Origin: Paraburkholderia translucens
GTDB lineage: Bacteria; Pseudomonadota; Gammaproteobacteria; Burkholderiales; Burkholderiaceae
Length of the DNA: 64,000 nt
Reading direction: 5' to 3'
Assembly: GCF_020881035.1 (NCBI RefSeq)
Contig: NZ_JAJITC010000011.1
Span: 1-64,000, forward strand
The notes beneath the pieces were generated by a model, which worked only from the letters and a program-made list of their open reading frames with translations, ran no database searches and was not told where the DNA came from. Position 1 is the stretch's first letter. Every line of letters starts with the position of its first letter. The position numbers were made by a program, and so were the translations under genes. Below, one piece after another: positions 8,355 through 17,081 of this stretch.

Positions 8355-9523
8355 AGGTACACCGTCATTGGGGGATTGAGAGGGACAAATCTATAGTCGG
8401 AGTAGACAATAAAGTCTCCCCCTCGTTGATGCTTGAGTGCCCATTGCCGGAAATCCTTGTTTTGAACAGGATAATAGACGTTTCCCGCTACCTGAGCATT
8501 ACCTACCGCGACGGGATATTCGATGTAAAGCGCGGGATTATTAAGTGCTGCGGCGGCTCCATTGTAGGGAACAACAACTACTCCGTTCTTGCTCCAATGT
8601 CCGAGATATTGGGATACCTCGCCAGCCTTATCAGTAAAGTCGTAACTATCTTTGATGTAGACATAAATCCCGCTGATTTCTACTTCATCCATCCTGCGAA
8701 AGGTTGCATAGGCGATTGCAGCATAGATGTTAAACGAGCCCAATACACCGACTAGGTCATCAGGAACATTTTTGTTTTGCGCGGCGATGAGCAATTCACC
8801 AATTTTCTGAGCGAACGTGCTTCCGACATTCGCAAAAGTAAACTGAAAGTGTCGATGAAGGCTGGGAAGTTTTTCGCCGCATGCTGTCCACGTATTGACA
8901 CTAACCCGACCTACGTAACGCCGTAGAATTCGCTGAAGTGCTTGATAGGCGCGGGGACTCCGAGCCCCGGTATTTATCAAATAGTCGTAAGCTTCCTTGG
9001 CGCGCCGATACTTCAGAACCCACTCAAGCTTGATAGTCATCATATCGTACATGCTGGGTGGGTATGGATCACCTTTCTGGTTAATTTCCGCCTGTACGTC
9101 TGTTTCGGTTGGGCCGTAATTCAGTTCACCATTGAACCATCGCTCCATCAGTTTCGCGGAGTTGGTCAAAAATTCCTTGCGCATTGCACCCGGAATTTCC
9201 TGAATATCGAACGGCGGCACCGCCATGTAATCCCTCTTCACAGGCGGTGCTTTAGGCGGCTTCGGAGGATTAGGCGTGTCAAGCCACGTCTTGAAGCGCG
9301 AGAGTCCGTCGATCACGTCCATTACCGCCTTAGCATACGGATCGACCTTTGGCGGCTTGGGCGCAGGTGGCGCAGGTGGCTCGAGTGGCGCAGGCAGCGC
9401 AGGCGGGAGTCTGTCCATTGACATAGACACTGTCGGACAAAGCACACATCCGTCGTCACCGTCACATAATCTCCATCGCCATATCAAGTTATTGGTTTCA
9501 TAGTAAGGGATTTTTCCGGACAT
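8351..9523 (-). CDS. Hypothetical protein, possibly DUF6402-type, island-borne
   Basis: 390 residues, no signal peptide or membrane helix. It has a short N-terminal segment with three cysteines (C20, C26, C29), proline-rich linkers (about 40-59 and 84-94), then a ~290-residue globular part with segments such as YVYIKDSYDF and YLGHWSKNGV. The organisation (N-terminal adaptor, proline linker, C-terminal domain) and those motifs recall uncharacterised Burkholderia proteins I believe are called DUF6402, some of which occur near type VI secretion genes. No PAAR, VgrG or secretion gene is in this window. A good AAGGAAAGAGAAG ribosome site precedes the ATG. The AT-richer codon use sets it apart. Function unknown. 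Confidence 0.6.
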   Translation of the reverse strand: MSGKIPYYETNNLIWRWRLCDGDDGCVLCPTVSMSMDRLPPALPAPLEPPAPPAPKPPKVDPYAKAVMDVIDGLSRFKTWLDTPNPPKPPKAPPVKRDYMAVPPFDIQEIPGAMRKEFLTNSAKLMERWFNGELNYGPTETDVQAEINQKGDPYPPSMYDMMTIKLEWVLKYRRAKEAYDYLINTGARSPRAYQALQRILRRYVGRVSVNTWTACGEKLPSLHRHFQFTFANVGSTFAQKIGELLIAAQNKNVPDDLVGVLGSFNIYAAIAYATFRRMDEVEISGIYVYIKDSYDFTDKAGEVSQYLGHWSKNGVVVVPYNGAAAALNNPALYIEYPVAVGNAQVAGNVYYPVQNKDFRQWALKHQRGGDFIVYSDYRFVPLNPPMTVYL

Positions 9524-9664
9524 ATTCTTCTCTTTCCTTGTTAGATAAATGGCGCAATCCGAAGCGTAGCCACGCTACCGCGAACGGAAAAAAAGAGTCA
9601 ATCAGAGTAGTCCGTATGTCTGCAAAGAATTGTCAATTTCACTCAAAAAGAGAGCGCACGCAGA

Positions 9665-9690
9665 TAAAAAAGACCCGCGCTCGGCGGGTC
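9665..9690 (-). terminator. Rho-independent terminator after the AlpA-like remnant
   Basis: The minus strand shows a 7-bp stem GACCCGC/GCGGGTC (9672-9678 with 9684-9690) followed by TTTTTTATCTG. It lies just beyond the stop of the leftward AlpA-like fragment at 9704. Confidence 0.7.
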
Positions 9691-9703
9691 TCGGGGTCGC
9701 TGA

Positions 9704-9895
9704 TCATGACTTTTTTCGTCTGCGTGACTGCGTGGCAGCAGAAAGCGCAGGCTGAACCTCGCGCGGTGCCTGCTGATCCTCTGCGCACTGCGCGATCCAT
9801 TCATTGATGTCACTCGCACGCCACCGCACCGAGGCCGTTCCGATCCTGATCGGCTTCGGAAAGGTGCCTTTCGCGATCTTCTGAACGGCGCGGTC
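9704..9895 (-). pseudogene. AlpA-family regulator, 5'-truncated
   Basis: About 60 codons read leftward to a stop at 9704. They include KIAKGTFPKPIRIG and VRWRASDINEWIAQ, the second half of the AlpA/excisionase-like winged-helix DNA-binding domain found in phages and integrative elements, followed by a basic tail. The N-terminal recognition helix and start codon are missing: upstream of ~9895 the same frame only reads antisense of a chemoreceptor gene. The gene therefore lost its 5' end where the element meets the chemoreceptor remnant. It is evidence that the 7.9-9.9 kb segment came from a mobile element. Confidence 0.65.
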
Positions 9896-9901
9896 GCGCA
9901 G

Positions 9902-10441
9902 GTGTTCGCCGCGATCGAGCGGCACGACACCACGCAGCTCGCCGAGCTGATTTCGAACAAGATGACTGATCCGTTCAACGAAGTCACAGACCGTTCCGCG
10001 AAGCTCGAAAAGATCCAGAGCGGCAACGCGCGCAGTCGCTACGAGGCGGCGCAGGACCGCTTCCGCGCGATTCTCGCGATCGCCGGGGTCGGTCTTCTGC
10101 TGGGATTGTCGATGGCCGCGTTCGCATGGCATGCGCTGCGCAAGTCGATCGCCAGTCTGCTCGAAGAAGCCACCGGCCACTTCCGCGCGATTGCCGATGG
10201 CAATCTGAACCGGCGCATCGACGTGCGTTCGCGCGACGAAATGGGCCGCATGATGGAAGACCTGCGCATGATGCAATCGCGCCTCAGGCAAGCGCTGCTT
10301 TCGGTACGCGACGGCACGCAGTCCATTTCCACGGCGACCGCGCAGATTCCGGCGAGCAACGCCGATCTATCGCAACGCACCGAAGAGCAGGCCACGCACA
10401 TGAGCGAGGTGGTGGGCGTGTTTCAGTTGCCGGCGCAGTGA
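9902..10441 (+). pseudogene. Methyl-accepting chemotaxis protein, truncated and internally deleted
   Basis: The frame begins inside the periplasmic four-helix sensor (AAIERHDTTQLAEL), passes a membrane helix (residues about 57-79) and a HAMP domain (about 80-135), and enters the adaptation region (ASNADLSQRTEEQA). It then jumps to MSEVVGVFQLPAQ and a stop, which looks like the extreme C-terminus of such receptors. The whole signalling hairpin (about 200 residues) is missing, apparently through an in-frame deletion near 10395. The 5' part (first membrane helix and start) is replaced by the AlpA fragment at about 9870-9900. It cannot function as a receptor. Confidence 0.75.
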
Positions 10442-10553
10442 GGCTGTCGCCTTTCCGACCCTGCTGCCACTACGCGGTCAGCAGCACCCCCGCACACTCC
10501 TTCTCACGCCATCCGGCGCTTGAACGGCCTACTGCCAACCAAAGGAGAGTGTT

Positions 10554-10937
10554 ATGTCCGCTTTGCCCAAACTCGTTGCCTGGTTCGAGATTCCGTCCGT
10601 CGATTTCGATCGCGCCGTGCGCTTTTACGAAGCCGCGCTCGACACCACGCTGAACCGCCAGGAATTCGGCGGCCAGCCCATCGCCGTGTTCAGCTACGAG
10701 GAGCCCGCGACCGGCGGCGCGATCGTCCATAGTCCGTCGATGACGCCCGCCGACGACGGCGTGATCGTCTACCTGAACGCACAGCCCACCGTCGACGCCG
10801 CGCTGGCGCGAATCGAACGGGCGGGCGGTAAGACCGACGGCCCGGTGATCAAGCTGCCGCAGGACATCGGCTATATCGCGTTCTTCACCGATACCGAAGG
10901 CAACCGGCTCGGTCTGCATTCGCGCAGCAACGGCTAG
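10554..10937 (+). CDS. VOC-superfamily (glyoxalase/bleomycin-resistance fold) protein
   Basis: 127 residues with the paired beta-alpha-beta-beta-beta modules of the vicinal oxygen chelate fold (WFEIPSVDFDRAVRFYEAAL at the N-terminus, IAFFTDTEGNRLGLHS at the C-terminus). Members are small cytoplasmic dimeric enzymes or binding proteins; the substrate cannot be told from sequence. A strong AAAGGAGAG ribosome site lies before the ATG. A helix-turn-helix WYL regulator follows 92 bp later in the same direction, an arrangement often seen for VOC/YafY pairs, so the regulator may control this gene. Confidence 0.85.
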   Translation: MSALPKLVAWFEIPSVDFDRAVRFYEAALDTTLNRQEFGGQPIAVFSYEEPATGGAIVHSPSMTPADDGVIVYLNAQPTVDAALARIERAGGKTDGPVIKLPQDIGYIAFFTDTEGNRLGLHSRSNG

Positions 10938-11029
10938 GCGCGCCTGACGCCGTCGCGCCCCGACCCAAGGCCGCCATGCGGCGCTATCATCGCGGGACCG
11001 TCCCCCTCCTCCCTGACCCGACGCCCACG

Positions 11030-11719
11030 ATGACGCGCCGCGCCGACCGCCTGTTCCAGATCGCCGAGCTGCGGCGCGGGCGGCGTCTGACCACCGCGCA
11101 GCAACTGGCCGACTGGCTGAACGTCTCGCTGCGCACGGTCTATCGGGACGTGCGCGATCTGCAATTGTCAGGGGTGCCAATCGAAGGCGAAGCGGGCATC
11201 GGCTATCGGCTGTCGCGCTCGGCGAGTCTGCCGCCGCTCACCTTCACCGCAGACGAGCTCGCCGCGCTCGCCGCCGGCGCGCGCATGCTCGAATCGTGGG
11301 GCGGCGCGGGCTTCGCGAGCGGCGCGCGTGGAGCACTGGCGAAGATCGCATCGGCGATGCCCGCCGACAAGCGTGCGGCGCTCGAACGGCTCGCAATCTT
11401 TGCACCGTCGTTTCACATCAAGGGAGATTTTTCGGCGCAGCTCGATACGCTGCATCGCGCGATCGATACGCGCCAGGTGGTGCGCTTTGCCTACACCGAC
11501 GCCAACGGCGCCGACACCGAGCGCCGCGTCTGGCCGCTCGCGCTCGCGTACTGGGGCGCGCGCTGGACGCTCGGCGCGTGGTGCGAACTGCGTGGTGATT
11601 TCCGCAATTTCGGACTGGAGAAGATGCGCGATCTCAAAGTGCTCGACACGTATCCGGATCAGGAAGGCAGGCGGCTCGCGGATCTGCTGCGGCATCTGAA
11701 CGCGAAGCCCAACAGATAA
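11030..11719 (+). CDS. YafY-type HTH/WYL-domain transcriptional regulator
   Basis: 229 residues. The N-terminal winged helix (about 5-62) carries LTTAQQLADWLNVSLRTVYRD, typical of the HTH_11/DeoR-like part of YafY/YobV regulators. The C-terminal half (about 135-215) is a WYL ligand-sensing domain (VRFAYTDANGAD, RVWPLALAYW). The start at 11030 (MTRRADRLFQ) matches family N-termini; the ATG at 10976 would add 18 atypical residues. It is the second gene after the VOC protein and faces the convergent pntB. The ligand is unknown. Confidence 0.85.
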   Translation: MTRRADRLFQIAELRRGRRLTTAQQLADWLNVSLRTVYRDVRDLQLSGVPIEGEAGIGYRLSRSASLPPLTFTADELAALAAGARMLESWGGAGFASGARGALAKIASAMPADKRAALERLAIFAPSFHIKGDFSAQLDTLHRAIDTRQVVRFAYTDANGADTERRVWPLALAYWGARWTLGAWCELRGDFRNFGLEKMRDLKVLDTYPDQEGRRLADLLRHLNAKPNR

Positions 11720-11722
11720 CAG

Positions 11723-11747
11723 GGATCGCGGCCACGCGCCGCGATCC
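11723..11747. terminator. Hairpin between convergent genes, possible bidirectional terminator
   Basis: A perfect 10-bp stem GGATCGCGGC/GCCGCGATCC (11723-11732 with 11738-11747) lies in the short gap between the stops of the regulator and pntB. There is no T tract on either strand, so termination strength is uncertain. Confidence 0.4.
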
Positions 11748-11761
11748 TCACGGCTAACGAT

Positions 11762-13212
<1,451 letters not shown>

Positions 13213-13216
<4 letters not shown>

Positions 13217-13542
13217 TGCGCGCCCTCCTTACCGGCTGCCGGGAGTTTCTTCGGTTCCTTCTTCCTGAACATCTCCAGCATGCGCCGCGTGACGAGAAAG
13301 CCGCCGAACACGTTGACGGCCGCGAGCGCGACCGCGATCGTGCCGAAGAACTTGCCGGGACCGCCGAGCGTGAGGCCGGTCGCGAGCATCGCGCCGACGA
13401 TCACGATCGCCGAGATCGCGTTGGTCACCGCCATCAGCGGCGTATGCAGCGCGGGCGTAACGTTCCAGACCACGTGATAGCCGACGTAGATCGCCAGCAC
13501 GAAGATGATCAGGTTGATGACGGTGTGGTTGAGCACTTCCAT
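13213..13542 (-). CDS. pntAB: NAD(P) transhydrogenase subunit alpha, membrane part
   Basis: 109 residues with three to four membrane helices (NLIIFVLAIYVGYHVVW and following), corresponding to the domain II segment that is the C-terminal part of E. coli PntA. The start at 13542 (MEVLNHTV) is preceded by AAAGGAGA; a longer frame to 13605 would begin in the intergenic hairpin repeat. It lies between the soluble NAD-binding subunit and pntB, so the alpha chain is split in two, as is usual in alpha- and betaproteobacteria. A repeated hairpin element sits just upstream (13563-13602). Confidence 0.92.
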
Positions 13543-13562
13543 TGCCGTTTCTCCTTTGTCGC

Positions 13563-13602
13563 CCGGAGTTGGCGCTTTAGGGCTTACTCCGGTCCCATGC
13601 AT
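13563..13602. repeat. Intra-operon hairpin repeat, copy A
   Basis: About 38 bp matching two other copies near 47.2 kb (shared core AGTTGGCGCTT...TTACTC...TCCCATGCA). Outer arms CCGGAGT (13563-13569) and ACTCCGG (13586-13592) pair perfectly. It occupies the gap between pntAA (stop 13613) and pntAB (start 13542), in the same orientation relative to transcription as the other copies. Confidence 0.75.
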
Positions 13603-13612
13603 CACTGTTGCT

Positions 13613-14755
13613 TCATGCCGTGCGTGTGACTGCGCCGTCGCGGGCCAGCAGTGTGGCCGCGACGATGTCGTCCGCGAGATCGATGTTAAGCGTGCCTTCC
13701 TTCGTGACGATCAGCTTCAGGAAGTCGAGCAGATTGCGCGCGTACAGCGACGAAGCGTCGGCGGGCACCATCGCCGCTAGGTTCGTATAGCCAACGATCT
13801 GCACGCCGTAGCGCACCACCACCTGGTCCGTCTCGGTCAGCGGGCAGTTGCCGCCGCGCTTGCCGTCGATCTCTGGGCCGCGACCGGCCGCGAGATCGAC
13901 GAGCACCGAGCCCGGCTTCATCGCCCGCACGGTTTCGACCGAAAGCAGCGTCGGCGCGTCGCGGCCCGGAATCAGCGCGGTGGAGATCACCACGTCGGCC
14001 TGTTTCGCGCGCTCGTGGACGAGCGCCGACTGGCGCGCGAGCCACGACGGCGGCATCGGCCTCGCATAGCCGCCGACGCCCTGCGCGGCCTCGCGCTCTT
14101 CGTCGGTTTCGTAGGGCACGTCGAGGAATTTCGCGCCGAGTGATTCAATCTGCTCCTTGACGGCCGGGCGCACATCGGAGGCCTCGATCACCGCGCCGAG
14201 GCGCTTCGCGGTGGCGATCGCCTGCAGGCCCGCTACGCCCGCGCCGAGAATCAGCACGCGCGCGGCCTTCACCGTGCCGGCCGCGGTCATCAGCATCGGC
14301 ATGAAGCGCGGGTAGAGCGTCGCCGCGAGCAGCACCGCCTTGTAGCCGGCGATATTCGCCTGCGAGGACAGCACGTCGAGGCTTTGCGCGCGCGTCGTGC
14401 GCGGCGCCGCTTCGAGCGCGAACGCGGTGACGCCGGCCGCGGCGAGCTTCTGGGCGTTTTCAGCGTTGAACGGGTCGAGCATGCCGACGAGCGTCGCGCC
14501 GCGCTTCAGCAGCGGCAGTTCGGAATCGGTAGGGGACTGGACTTTGAGGACGAGATCGGCGCCGAACGCCGTGGCGGCATCGACGATTTCCGCGCCCACG
14601 GCCGTATAGGCATCATCGGGAAAGCTCGCGCCAGCGCCGGCGCCGCTCTGGACGGTGACCCGATGGCCTTGCGCCACGTACTTCTTGACCGTTTCGGGCG
14701 TCGCGGCAACGCGGGTTTCATGCGCGCGCGTCTCGACTGGCACTCCGATGTGCAT
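13613..14755 (-). CDS. pntAA: NAD(P) transhydrogenase subunit alpha, NAD-binding part
   Basis: 380 residues, soluble, starting MHIGVPVETRAHE, the typical N-terminus of the alanine dehydrogenase/PntA family. The Rossmann fingerprint VLILGAGVAGLQAIATAKRL marks the NAD(H)-binding domain I. It binds NADH on the cytoplasmic side and passes hydride to PntB domain III. The start at 14755 has a GGAGGAAC ribosome site just upstream and excludes a spurious 25-residue extension. First gene of the pnt operon; an unusually long (70 bp) gap with a hairpin repeat separates it from pntAB. Confidence 0.94.
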   Translation of the reverse strand: MHIGVPVETRAHETRVAATPETVKKYVAQGHRVTVQSGAGAGASFPDDAYTAVGAEIVDAATAFGADLVLKVQSPTDSELPLLKRGATLVGMLDPFNAENAQKLAAAGVTAFALEAAPRTTRAQSLDVLSSQANIAGYKAVLLAATLYPRFMPMLMTAAGTVKAARVLILGAGVAGLQAIATAKRLGAVIEASDVRPAVKEQIESLGAKFLDVPYETDEEREAAQGVGGYARPMPPSWLARQSALVHERAKQADVVISTALIPGRDAPTLLSVETVRAMKPGSVLVDLAAGRGPEIDGKRGGNCPLTETDQVVVRYGVQIVGYTNLAAMVPADASSLYARNLLDFLKLIVTKEGTLNIDLADDIVAATLLARDGAVTRTA

Positions 14756-15032
14756 CGTTGTTCCTCCTCGACTTCCTGTTTGACGACAGAGCTGCCGACG
14801 AGGCACGCCGGCACGCAAACGCAAATGCAACGGCTAACGCAGGCCCCACTTTAACCGAAACGGCCGCCTCGCCAATATCGGGGTCGATGCGAATGAGCGG
14901 CAGACCGCCAAACGCCTTTCGGGCGGTCGCGCACGGCCCAGAACCGGCGGCTGGCCGCCACCGGCCGTGGCGCGGGCCGGCGCCGAGCCACCACCCGGCA
15001 ACAGGCGCGCATAACCGGTAAAATGCGCACCC

Positions 15033-15512
15033 ATGAAACCGGAAACCTGGCTGCCGCACGTCACCGTCGCGGCGATCGTCGAGCGTGAGGGGCGCTTCCT
15101 GCTGGTCGAGGAACAGACCGCCGCCGGCCTGCGCCTGAACCAGCCCGCCGGCCACCTCGAGGCGGGCGAAACGCTGCTGGAAGCGGTGGTGCGCGAAACG
15201 CTCGAGGAAACCGCCCATCCGTTCGAGCCCGAAGCGCTCGTCGGCATGTACATGACCCACTTCGAGCGGCCGGACCGCGCGGGCATCACGTACCTTCGCT
15301 TCACCTATTGCGGCGCGGGCGGCGAACCGGACCCGGCGAGTGCGCTCGATGCCGACATCGTCCGCACGCTGTGGATGAGCGCCGAAGAGTTGCGCGCGTG
15401 CCCCGAGCGGCATCGCACGCCGCTCGTGATGCAGTGCATCGACGATTACCTGGCAGGCCGGCGTTTCCCGCTCGACTTCGTGCATACGCATTCGGTCGGG
15501 CCGAAGCGATAA
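15033..15512 (+). CDS. Nudix hydrolase (NudJ-like)
   Basis: 159 residues with a complete Nudix box: G40, E46, R54-E55 and E58-E59 in the GX5EX7REXXEE pattern that binds the catalytic divalent metal. Sequence around it (HVTVAAIVEREGRFLLVEEQ) resembles NudJ, which hydrolyses thiamine pyrophosphate-type and nucleoside di/triphosphate substrates in vitro. It lies 58 bp upstream of mnmA. In E. coli nudJ is also directly upstream of mnmA, which supports the NudJ assignment. The start is an ATG without a strong ribosome site. Confidence 0.85.
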   Translation: MKPETWLPHVTVAAIVEREGRFLLVEEQTAAGLRLNQPAGHLEAGETLLEAVVRETLEETAHPFEPEALVGMYMTHFERPDRAGITYLRFTYCGAGGEPDPASALDADIVRTLWMSAEELRACPERHRTPLVMQCIDDYLAGRRFPLDFVHTHSVGPKR

Positions 15513-15570
15513 GGCCGTCACGAGCGGCCCCCACGATCCATGCAGTCATGCAGCACCCAGTGAGTACCTT

Positions 15571-16818
15571 ATGAGCAAGCGCAAAGTCGTAGTAGGCATG
15601 TCGGGCGGCGTCGATTCGTCGGTCACCGCGTGGCTGCTGAAGGAACAGGGCTACGACGTGGTCGGCCTGTTCATGAAGAACTGGGAAGACGACGACGACA
15701 GCGAATACTGCTCGACGCGGCAGGACTGGATCGACGTGGTGTCGGTCGCGGACCTGATCGGCATCGACGTCGAGGCGGTCAACTTCGCCGCCGAATACAA
15801 AGACCGCGTGTTCGCCGAGTTCCTGCGCGAATATTCGGCCGGCCGCACGCCGAACCCGGACGTGCTGTGCAATGCCGAAATCAAGTTCAAGGCCTTCCTC
15901 GATCACGCGATGTCGCTCGGCGCGCAAACCATCGCGACTGGCCACTATGCGCGCGTGCGCGAGAACGACGGCCGCTTCGAGCTGCTGAAGGCGCTCGATC
16001 ATACGAAAGACCAGTCGTACTTCCTGCATCGGCTGAACCAGGCGCAATTGTCGAAGACGCTGTTCCCGCTCGGCGAGATTCCGAAGACCAAGGTGCGCGA
16101 AATTGCCGCGCAGATCGGCTTGCCGAATGCGAAGAAGAAGGATTCGACCGGCATCTGCTTCATCGGCGAGCGGCCGTTCCGCGACTTCCTGAACCGCTAT
16201 CTGCCGACCAAACCCGGTCCGATGAAAACCACCGACGGCAAGACCGTCGGCGAACACATCGGCCTCGCGTTCTACACGTTCGGCCAGCGCAAGGGCATCG
16301 GCCTTGGCGGCAGCAAGGACGGCAGCGGCGAACCGTGGTTCGCCGCGGGCAAGGACATTCCGACGAATACGCTGTACGTCGCGCAGGGGCACGACCATCC
16401 GTGGCTGCTGTGCCATACGCTGTTGGCGGGCAATACGAGCTGGATCGCGGGCGAGCCGCCGGCCGACGGCTTCGCGTGCGGCGCGAAGACGCGCTACCGG
16501 CAAGCCGATGCGCCGTGCACGTTCAATGCGGCGGCTGAGGGCGCGAGCGAAGGCCTGTTCGAGCTGACCTTCGACGCCGCGCAATGGGCGGTCACGCCGG
16601 GCCAATCCGCGGTGCTGTACGACGGCGACGTGTGCCTCGGCGGCGGCATCATCGAGCGCGCGATGACCGGGCAACCGGCCGAGCTGCCGCAGGATCAGGC
16701 GCCGAAACAGACGCGATCCCAGCGGCGCAAGCAGGCGCACAAGACGAGGCCGGAAGGCCAATCGCAGGACGCGCCGCAAACCGCGCGGCAAAAAGCGGCG
16801 CTGCTGGGCGGCCGTTGA
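15571..16818 (+). CDS. mnmA: tRNA-specific 2-thiouridylase MnmA
   Basis: 415 residues. The PP-loop ATP pyrophosphatase motif SGGVDSS is at 11-17. The catalytic cysteine is C100 (NPDVLCNAEIKF) and the persulfide cysteine C196 (STGICFIGER), matching C102 and C199 of E. coli. It thiolates U34 of Lys, Glu and Gln tRNAs, relaying sulfur from IscS/Tus. The protein carries a ~35-residue basic, low-complexity C-terminal tail (from about residue 378, rich in K, R and Q) that E. coli lacks, so total length exceeds the usual ~370. The start has no strong ribosome site but matches the family N-terminus. Confidence 0.95.
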   Translation: MSKRKVVVGMSGGVDSSVTAWLLKEQGYDVVGLFMKNWEDDDDSEYCSTRQDWIDVVSVADLIGIDVEAVNFAAEYKDRVFAEFLREYSAGRTPNPDVLCNAEIKFKAFLDHAMSLGAQTIATGHYARVRENDGRFELLKALDHTKDQSYFLHRLNQAQLSKTLFPLGEIPKTKVREIAAQIGLPNAKKKDSTGICFIGERPFRDFLNRYLPTKPGPMKTTDGKTVGEHIGLAFYTFGQRKGIGLGGSKDGSGEPWFAAGKDIPTNTLYVAQGHDHPWLLCHTLLAGNTSWIAGEPPADGFACGAKTRYRQADAPCTFNAAAEGASEGLFELTFDAAQWAVTPGQSAVLYDGDVCLGGGIIERAMTGQPAELPQDQAPKQTRSQRRKQAHKTRPEGQSQDAPQTARQKAALLGGR

Positions 16819-17081
16819 ACGATGCACAGCGGCGAGCGCAACGGGTCGTTCCACTCCGACACGCGCGCGCCGTTCAGCCGGTTTTCCCCGCCTCGGGCAG
16901 TCATACCCGCTTCACCTCCGCGTGCGACGCTTGACCTTCATTCGCACGCCTCATCTTCACGCTTTCCCGGTCCACGCCGCGCGGCGGCCCGCAGGCGCCA
17001 GTTTTCCTTCGTGACGGATTCCGCCCGCGCCGCACGCGCGGACTATCCCGTCGCATTGATCTTCACTGCACTGGAGTCCCC

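Noticed and set aside
9704..10291. 195-residue minus-strand frame running through the AlpA-like fragment
   Set aside because: Only the last ~60 residues look like a protein; the first ~130 are antisense of the chemoreceptor remnant, so no intact gene starts there.
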